Shown here one piece after another: positions 58,501 to 64,000 of a stretch of DNA of 64,000 bases. The position numbers and the translations under genes were made by a program. Within the stretch, counting starts at the first letter, position 1, and every line of letters begins with the position of its first letter. This stretch comes from Cristatella mucedo (lineage: Eukaryota > Bryozoa > Phylactolaemata > Cristatellidae), in contig WPIO01000001.1 of assembly GCA_009760855.2 (NCBI GenBank), positions 5,076,501 through 5,140,500 of the forward strand, written 5' to 3'. The notes below the pieces were generated by a model, which saw only the letters and a list, made by a program, of their open reading frames with translations, had not been told where the DNA came from and searched no databases.

Positions 58501-61500
58501 CTTCCGTTCTTATCAAAGATTCTTGAAAAAGTTGTTGCTAAGCAGCTAGTTTAACATATTGAAAATAATGGAATGTCAGAAACATTTCAATCAGGGTTCA
58601 AGAGGCAGCACTCTACTGAAACTGCTCTCCTCCGTGTTAACAATGACATTCTACGTGGCAACGACGACGGGAATGTCACTGCCCTAGCTCTGGTAGATCT
58701 GTCTGCTGCATTCGACACCATTGATCAAAAAGTTTTGCTTGAACGATTGAGAACAACGGTCGGTCTGGCAGACGAAGCACTGGCGTAGTTTAAACCATAC
58801 TTGTCTGATCGTGTTCAATCCGTCTCGTGTGGGGGTCAGGTCTCAGACATGAGAAGGATCACCTGTGGAGCCCCTCAAGGGTCTGTACTCGGTCCCTTGC
58901 TGTTCTCCATTTATACTCAACCTCCGGGAAAAGTGATTAAGGCCCATGGAATAGGATATCACTTCTATGCTGACGATACTCAGTTGTATTTTTCATTTAA
59001 ACCGTCGGAATATGCGGCTGCAACTGAGAAACTGAATGCTTTGCCTTGCCGATATTCGATCCTGGATGTCGGAAAACTTCCTGAAATTAAATGACGATAA
59101 AACCGAACTGCTGCTCATAGGACACCCTAAGCGTGTGGCTGGATGAAAGGCTTTGCTCTTCTAATAGATGATGCTATTGTGCGACCTTCACCACGTGCTC
59201 GTAATCTAGGTGTCGCGTTCGACAGCTGCCTCAATTTCAAAAGCTTCATTCAGAAGACTGCCTCTACAGCTAGCCATCACATCCGATCCCTATCCAAGAT
59301 TAGGAGCTGTCTCCCACAGTGGCTTGTAAAAAATTTAACTAGCTCTTGAGTTCTGTCTCGGCTTGATTATATTTACTCCCTTTTGGCTGGGCTGCCAAAG
59401 AAAGCTATTATGCCACTGCAGCTGACTATGAATATGGCTGCTAGGCTGGTCTTCAAGTCCCAGTGGTTTGAGCACGTGTCACCTCTGCGGAAAGAGCTAG
59501 GACGGTTGCCGGTTGAGCAAAGGATTCAGAGCAAAGTTCTTACGCTGACCCACAACGCCCGCGACGGCTTGGCTCCTTCGTACCAATCTGAACTGCTGCA
59601 TCAGTTTCAGCCTGTTCGCGTCCTCAGGTCCTGTGTGGACAATAAATTAGCTGTCCCATTCCTCCGCTTAAAGACAGTTGGCGACAGGAGCTTTAGCTCT
59701 GCAGGTCCTAGACTGTGGAACTCGCTTCCACAGTTCTTACGCAACGACAACTACTCTCCAACTGCCGACTATGGCACATCTTTTTCAGCGGTCCTAAACT
59801 GCTACTTCTATGCTACTCACTACCTCAACTGCTCTCCTGACTCTGCTATGCTTCCCACTTTCTCTTTGTTGCGTGAGACGAAGTCTGTTGGCTACCGAAT
59901 GCGTACCGAAAGCCGCTTAGGCTGTGAGTGGGCTATACAAAAGGTTGTGTAAACAATTTATTCAGTATGATAAATCTCCACGGTCTCAGTTTTTGACGTT
60001 CTTTGACCTCACTGCATCTAAGAAAAATCAACGATGCATATAGTTCTCAGGCACTTGTGTGCTTAGATATACGTCGTCCTTGATGCGGTTAGGCGTGCTT
60101 CCATTGTCCCTATCTAGTGGAACTTTAAATATCAGTGAACAATTAGGCACTTGGAAAAGGTTTATTCTCCTAGGGGTGTTTTGAAAGGCTTTATAATCAT
60201 TTCTACTGAAAACCGTCATTTAGACCAAGAAATAAGCTCTTTTTGAAGGATGGATTTTGACGCATTCTAGAAAAAAGTGGTTTTAATTATCAAAAAGCTA
60301 ATATAAACTCTCCTCGCTTGTACTATGCAAATAGCCTCTTTGTATGCTCCTGTGAAATCATGTTTCTGCACCCGAGGAAACTGAAATACCACAATTTTGC
60401 TTTTGCATTTCTCCCCTGATCCATTATGTACACTTTTTGTTTGTGTACGCATACTGAAAAAGATTCAAGCCACTGTTATTTGAGTGAAAATATTGCTACG
60501 TAGCTGTTTTTCAAGTAGCGACGATGCCACTTAAATAAAATAAGTTTTTGAAATGAAGCTTACAACGTTAGATATATCAACCACTGAAAAACACACCAAC
60601 TTGATAAAAGATTCAGCAAGAAAATCTAAAGTTTATTGCGAGCTTGAAACTCGCAATTAACATGAGAATAAACGAATTGAGCTGCAGAATTGCAATATGG
60701 AGACCAGTGTCTACTTCTGGCTGACGCACTGTAAAGCACTAAGCCTAAAAATGGCGTAAAACATTGGCTCCAAGCTAATCAAAATGTACAAGCATTCTAG
60801 TCTCTATTTAAGTTACTTTTTATTCACTCAAAATTTTAAAACTTCGTAAGCGAACGTCTAATAGAAAGCTTTTTTAAGTAAATAATATAATTTATAGTTC
60901 AAGATGACTTGGTATAATTGAAAAGCGTATATTTATCCTAAAACCTTACTTAGAGTAATGTTCGTATAATAGCGGAGGCCATACCTCTTCAAATGAAGTG
61001 TGTCCCATTTATAGAAATTGTTTAAATATGTACCGGAAAAATTGACGCAATACTAATTTATTTGTACGATACTATTGATGCCAAGTTTAGCGTCTACATT
61101 TTCATTAGGTCGCAGACTTATTATGCATTATAGTGTCATCTAAGATTATCGTACGTTTTAACAATTATTAAGCACTATGATTAAGAAACCTAATACGGAT
61201 AGTGACAGTTGATTAGCCATCTGAGCTTCACTTAAAATAATAATTTGAATACTATGGCATATGCAAGCTTAAAAAACAAGACCTCCGTTCAGGTTTCTTT
61301 TTTCTTGCAAGTATGCTACTTTTTTCATTCCGCCACCCTGGTTTGGCGGAGGGGTTAGGGTGCTAAGGTGTAGCCTTTACAAAGACCAATGCCGCTGGCT
61401 CGAGATCTGTGGCATACATAAAGCGCCTGGATAAAGATTCGGGACTCCTATTTCGCTATGTAAATTACTTCATTTTTTTAAATGCTCATGTTGTAGCTCC

Positions 61501-62186
61501 AATTATGTCTATAGGATGTTGCAGCTGATTATAAGTTTACGAAAAGTCTAATTAGCCAATTATATGAGCTTCAACTCGGTTGTTACTTGAATTTCTTCCG
61601 CATGGACAGTAGTATAATCTGTCAAATGTTAGGCTGTGAAATACTTTCAGTAAAGTGAAACCACTTTAGCCGGTATTTACGATATGCCGGAGTTAAAATT
61701 AAGCTTCATTCTTGGAATGTATATACACGACATTTTTGGGCACTCAGGTCAGCATTGATAATTCGTTTCCTGGAATCAAAAATAATAAAAGTGCTTGAAT
61801 GGCTGGCACTTCATAAAGTCATCTGGAAATTCAAAGAGATGGAATTGGCTTTCATTTCCATTAATTGGCTTTTCTAAGCACCTTACTAGATCGGACTTAA
61901 TCGCCCTAATGACTGTGAGTAGTTTTTATTGGTGGATTGCCATCCAAAGAGGCTCAGCTGTACCAAGTTTGTTACATTATAGTTGGTAATTTCATGTTCA
62001 GGCTAAGCCACGATTTGAGAACTGCTCATATAACCGATTTGTAACATACATACGCAAATTTTGATGGAAATGAAATCGTCAAAATATTGTCATGCAAAGG
62101 GAACCACTGGCTCTTGATATGAGAATAATTGAAAGTGTAACGCAATTTAAAACTTAAACACATACACAGACACAGGCATATGTATC

Positions 62187-62231
<45 letters not shown>

Positions 62232-63770
62232 TGTGTGACTGTGTGCGTGTGTGTGCATGTGCGTACTAGTGTTTCACTCGCGTCGAGACAAGACAAAAAT
62301 ATTTGCTTCCTAGATGTGCTGTTTCTTCCGTGTCGCAGCAGCTGCTGTGACCTCACTTCAGTTCAGCTACTCCTTAGAATGATCTAGTTCTTCCTGATCC
62401 GTATTCAACATCACTTCTTCCATGCCTCCAGCGACTGATACGACTGAATAAAAATCTCATGTAAAAACCTTTGAAGCTCTTATCCATAATCAGAGCTTAT
62501 CGTGTGCTCAAAAGTATACCACTTTTTAGTTATGTTAACGGTCGTTAAAGCTCTCGCAGTGAAACACGTTAACTGGCTTCCAGGGGCAGCTGCTTCTGGG
62601 TCTTTGCCCGATCCACTAGACTGGGAGACTCATTATAAGACTAGCTGGCAGAGTTGAAAGCCTGGTACGGTCCTTCAAGCAAAGTCTCCTGAGATTTTGA
62701 GAGAACGAAGCCATAATAATATCATTACTAACATCAAAAATGCACATCAGAATATGTGAAAAAACCAAGTCATTTTAAGATCTTGTCATTGTTATAAATA
62801 CATAATCAATAATATTCTCACATCACTTTTAACTCTTTACCGGCCTAAATACCGACTGATGGAAAATCTAAACACATTACAATAGGCAGCTCTTTAAAGG
62901 TTTTAGCAAAGCATTGCATTTACCTTTCATTATTTGCATCGCATAACACGATTTCCTATTATGTTATGTGCACTCAGTTTTTTGCTATAACCGTTGTAGC
63001 AGAGCCACCATGTCGTTCAGTGCGACAGTTGTCCAGTCCTTGAGTGGTGACGATGGACAGGGGTGCTTGTAGCACTGTGTATGAAGAGCCAGTCTGCTTA
63101 AGAATCTTGGGTGATCAAGGCAGCAGTGGGAGCAGCAGGAGTGGAAACCTATGTAACAGCCTTTTCCTCACCCTAAAATAATTAGTACAAATCAGTATCA
63201 AATTAGTACATCTCGAATAACGATTATCTTCAATTTGCAGCCCCCCCTGCAGTGGGGATGTGGTGGGGGAGAGGGCCCCGAACTGCCTACGCGTTTTTGC
63301 TGTATCCATAGAAAATGACAGTGAGAAATAAGTGGGAATGCTGTTCGTTCAATTATTTGCAAGAAGTCGCCTTACAATTTTCCACAAAATGAAAAATATT
63401 TACAAAATTTCCTGACTATTTAACAGGCACTATCGACGATGTTATTTTTAATCTTCCTGAGACCATATGTGCAACAATTGATGATATTTACAAAGATGCA
63501 AGGTCTGTTTTAGCTATAAGGGTTCACTTCGTAGAGTCGTGAAAGTATAATCTTTTACTTTCTATATTCAGTCCAGAGAAAGCCCAGTGGTTTATTGGAT
63601 GAAAAGCACTAGGAAATAGTGCTAAAACCCCGATCCGTAGTATAAAAGTCTCGCAATGATCACTTTCTTTTTCAGTTGGTGTGGAGCTCCAGTTCCAGAA
63701 TTGGCTGCGGCGTCAGCACCTGCAAGAATCTCAATGGCCTAAAGTTGTACGCCTGCAACTATGCACCAGC
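52327..63770 (+). CDS. CAP/SCP-superfamily secreted protein gene, right copy (four exons seen, continues past window)
   Basis: This is the gene-level entry for exons 52,327-52,597, 52,686-52,771, 56,925-57,149 and 63,676-63,770. Spliced in that order, the phases fit (1, 0, 0, 2) and no stop occurs. The product begins with a Thr/Pro-rich stalk, followed by a CAP (SCP/TAPS, CRISP/antigen-5/PR-1) domain. The domain carries ALHNQLRA, the HYTQ/LVW CAP1 motif across the last splice junction, and the YACNYAP CAP2 motif. CAP proteins are usually secreted and act outside the cell. Their biochemical roles vary (sterol or lipid binding, protease-like or venom-like functions in different lineages), so none is assigned here. 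The usual GENLA motif reads GQNLA, so one residue of the conserved acidic/His tetrad is replaced. The left-hand paralogue predicts that downstream exons outside the window add a Cys-rich hinge, an EGF-like module and a ShK-like module. The true start codon is not identified. Confidence 0.85.
52686..52771 (+). CDS. CAP gene right copy, exon 2: start of CAP domain
   Basis: Bounded by GTTGCAG and GTACGA, 86 nt. It reads VTDADKAAIVALHNQLRASE then GATDMQTM, the first helix of the CAP fold with the HNxxR motif. Only 88 bp of intron separates it from exon 1. The splice sites and lengths are identical in the left copy. Confidence 0.88.
52772..56924. other. Intron 2 of the CAP gene, no element recognised
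   Basis: This 4.15-kb intron contains an AT hairpin (53,182-53,222) and otherwise unassigned DNA. A B-box-like TTCGAATCC near 55,349 is isolated. The last 300 bp matches the corresponding intron of the left copy. Confidence 0.5.
53182..53222. repeat. AT-rich perfect hairpin
   Basis: TTAATAATTTATTTTTAA (53,182) and its reverse complement (53,204, with one extra T) form an 18-bp stem around the loop TTTC. Function unknown. Confidence 0.7.
56925..57149 (+). CDS. CAP gene right copy, exon 3: CAP core
   Basis: The exon follows CTGCTTTTGCAG, is exactly 75 codons and ends CACTCAG. It reads YWDGQVAYVAEKWAENCLFQ, HDTQRDIPNA, VGQNLAYG, WSDAIMAWYNEKKSFTYG, PNYNF and IGHYTQ. The HYTQ end is the first half of the CAP1 motif. 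The usual Glu of GENLA is Gln. The donor must be GC (57,150-57,151), because the GT five bases later would shift exon 4 out of frame. Confidence 0.9.
57150..57151 (+). other. GC 5' splice site (GC-AG intron)
   Basis: CAG|GCAGGT follows HYTQ. Exon 4 at 63,676 opens in phase 0 with TTGGTGTGG, giving the canonical HYTQ-LVW motif only if the exon ends at 57,149. The left copy has CAG|GCGGGT at the equivalent point (13,873-13,872). Confidence 0.75.
57152..58479. other. Intron 3 of the CAP gene, first part
   Basis: The first 140 bp match the left copy intron. A LINE-B type 3' tail lies at 57,690-57,765 on minus; nothing else is recognised. Confidence 0.5.
57690..57765 (-). mobile_element. LINE-B type 3' tail in CAP intron 3
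   Basis: Reverse complement contains AGTGCCTAGAAAGAGATTGA and GTTCTCATGGGCTCTAC, an eroded copy of the subfamily hairpin region, with degenerate ATT units. Confidence 0.55.
58480..59945 (+). mobile_element. LINE subfamily A, RT to C-terminus, in CAP intron 3
   Basis: The copy starts at the reverse transcriptase (CTATCGTCCAGTTTCCC) and reads [51 protein letters not shown] and FYADDTQLYFSF (about 58,961), then SVGYRMRTESRLGCE. It is nearly identical to 50,677-52,140. It shares the TAG at 58,786 and TGA at 59,347 and the frameshift near 59,040. Similarity stops at about 59,942 within the last codons, so the 3' end is missing. Confidence 0.9.
59946..61337. other. Intron 3 of the CAP gene, nothing recognised
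   Basis: AT-rich DNA without a supported element. Confidence 0.4.
61338..61480 (+). mobile_element. tRNA-derived SINE in CAP intron 3
   Basis: A-box-like TTTGGCGGAGGGGTTAGGGT (61,342) and B-box-like GGCTCGAGATC (61,397) lie at pol III spacing. The tail AAAGCGCCTGGATAAAGATT resembles the LINE-B 3' end and the SINE at 26,055. It is older and more diverged than that copy. Confidence 0.7.
61481..62190. other. Intron 3 of the CAP gene, nothing recognised
   Basis: No supported feature. Confidence 0.4.
62191..62228. repeat. TA microsatellite
   Basis: Nineteen TA units, flanked by CACAGACACAGG on the left and TGTGTGACTGTGTGCGTGTG on the right. The tract and its flanks can pair as a cruciform. Confidence 0.95.
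62229..63675. other. Intron 3 of the CAP gene, last part
   Basis: Nothing coding is seen. A G-rich stretch at about 63,254-63,276 could form a quadruplex. The intron ends in CTTTCTTTTTCAG. Confidence 0.45.
63676..63770 (+). CDS. CAP gene right copy, exon 4: CAP1/CAP2 motifs
   Basis: Bounded by CTTTTTCAG and GTAAGT, 95 nt, phase 0 in and phase 2 out. It reads LVWSSSSRIGCGVSTCKN, then LKLYACNYAPA. Joined to exon 3 it gives GHYTQ-LVWSSS (CAP1 signature) and LYACNYAP (CAP2 signature). Disulphide cysteines of the CAP core (GCGV, STC, ACNY) are all present. Confidence 0.9.
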
Positions 63771-64000
63771 GTAAGTTTGATCACAAGACTTACCACTTCG
63801 CTTAGCCTGCTGATAAGAACTCAAAAGATGTATTCATCTCTCTCCCTAACTAAGTTAGGGACCAATAATGTAAGAATTATTTATATGAAGCAACATCGCG
63901 AAACTAAATGTGATTGCATGAACTCTGATATATCAAAGAGGTGCCTGTCAATTCTTGTGACGGCTATTAGTTTATAAGGTCAACTAACATGAGTTCATAC
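63771..64000. other. Start of next CAP intron
   Basis: Follows the GTAAGT donor; the hinge, EGF-like and ShK-like exons expected from the left copy would lie beyond the window. Confidence 0.6.

Overview
The window is animal nuclear DNA. The evidence is spliced exons of a secreted CAP/SCP-type protein, many 5'-truncated LINE retrotransposons, tRNA-derived SINEs, a hAT DNA transposon and long microsatellites. Nothing prokaryotic (operons, ribosome binding sites, dense coding) is visible. The species cannot be named from the sequence; a repeat-rich, probably aquatic invertebrate fits best, and that is inference.

The real gene content is two paralogous CAP-superfamily genes placed head to head and transcribed outward. 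The right copy (+ strand, 52,327 to 63,770, running off the window) looks intact. It has a Thr/Pro-rich stalk exon followed by three CAP-domain exons. The left copy (- strand, 16,790 down to about 223) keeps the same exon order and, for exons 2 and 4, exactly the same lengths. It also reads on into a Cys-rich hinge, an EGF-like exon and a ShK-like exon. It carries two in-frame stops and other damage, so it is annotated as a pseudogene. Intron sequence next to the exons also matches between the copies, so this is a genomic duplication. A second matching pair (17,990-19,080 on - and 39,045-40,310 on +) lies inside the CAP pair in the same outward orientation. Together they suggest an inverted duplication whose arms were later expanded by transposons.

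Layout: 0.2-17 kb, pseudogene with LINE fragments in its introns, a perfect 15-bp minisatellite and a 0.7-kb CACGCA satellite; 18-19 kb, left copy of an unclassified duplicated segment; 19-37 kb, central spacer of LINEs, SINEs and unassigned DNA; 39-40.3 kb, right copy of the duplicated segment with a 273-bp GA tract; 41.5-44.8 kb, hAT transposon of the GTF2IRD2-like type split by a younger LINE; 49.2-52.2 kb, a decayed LINE with endonuclease and reverse transcriptase; 52.3-64 kb, the intact CAP gene with another LINE and a SINE in its introns.

Two related LINE subfamilies recur and are called A and B here. B ends in a hairpin followed by TTA repeats, and a tRNA-derived SINE carries a similar tail, as expected if it borrows the LINE machinery. 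Both CAP copies appear to use a GC-AG intron at the same place.
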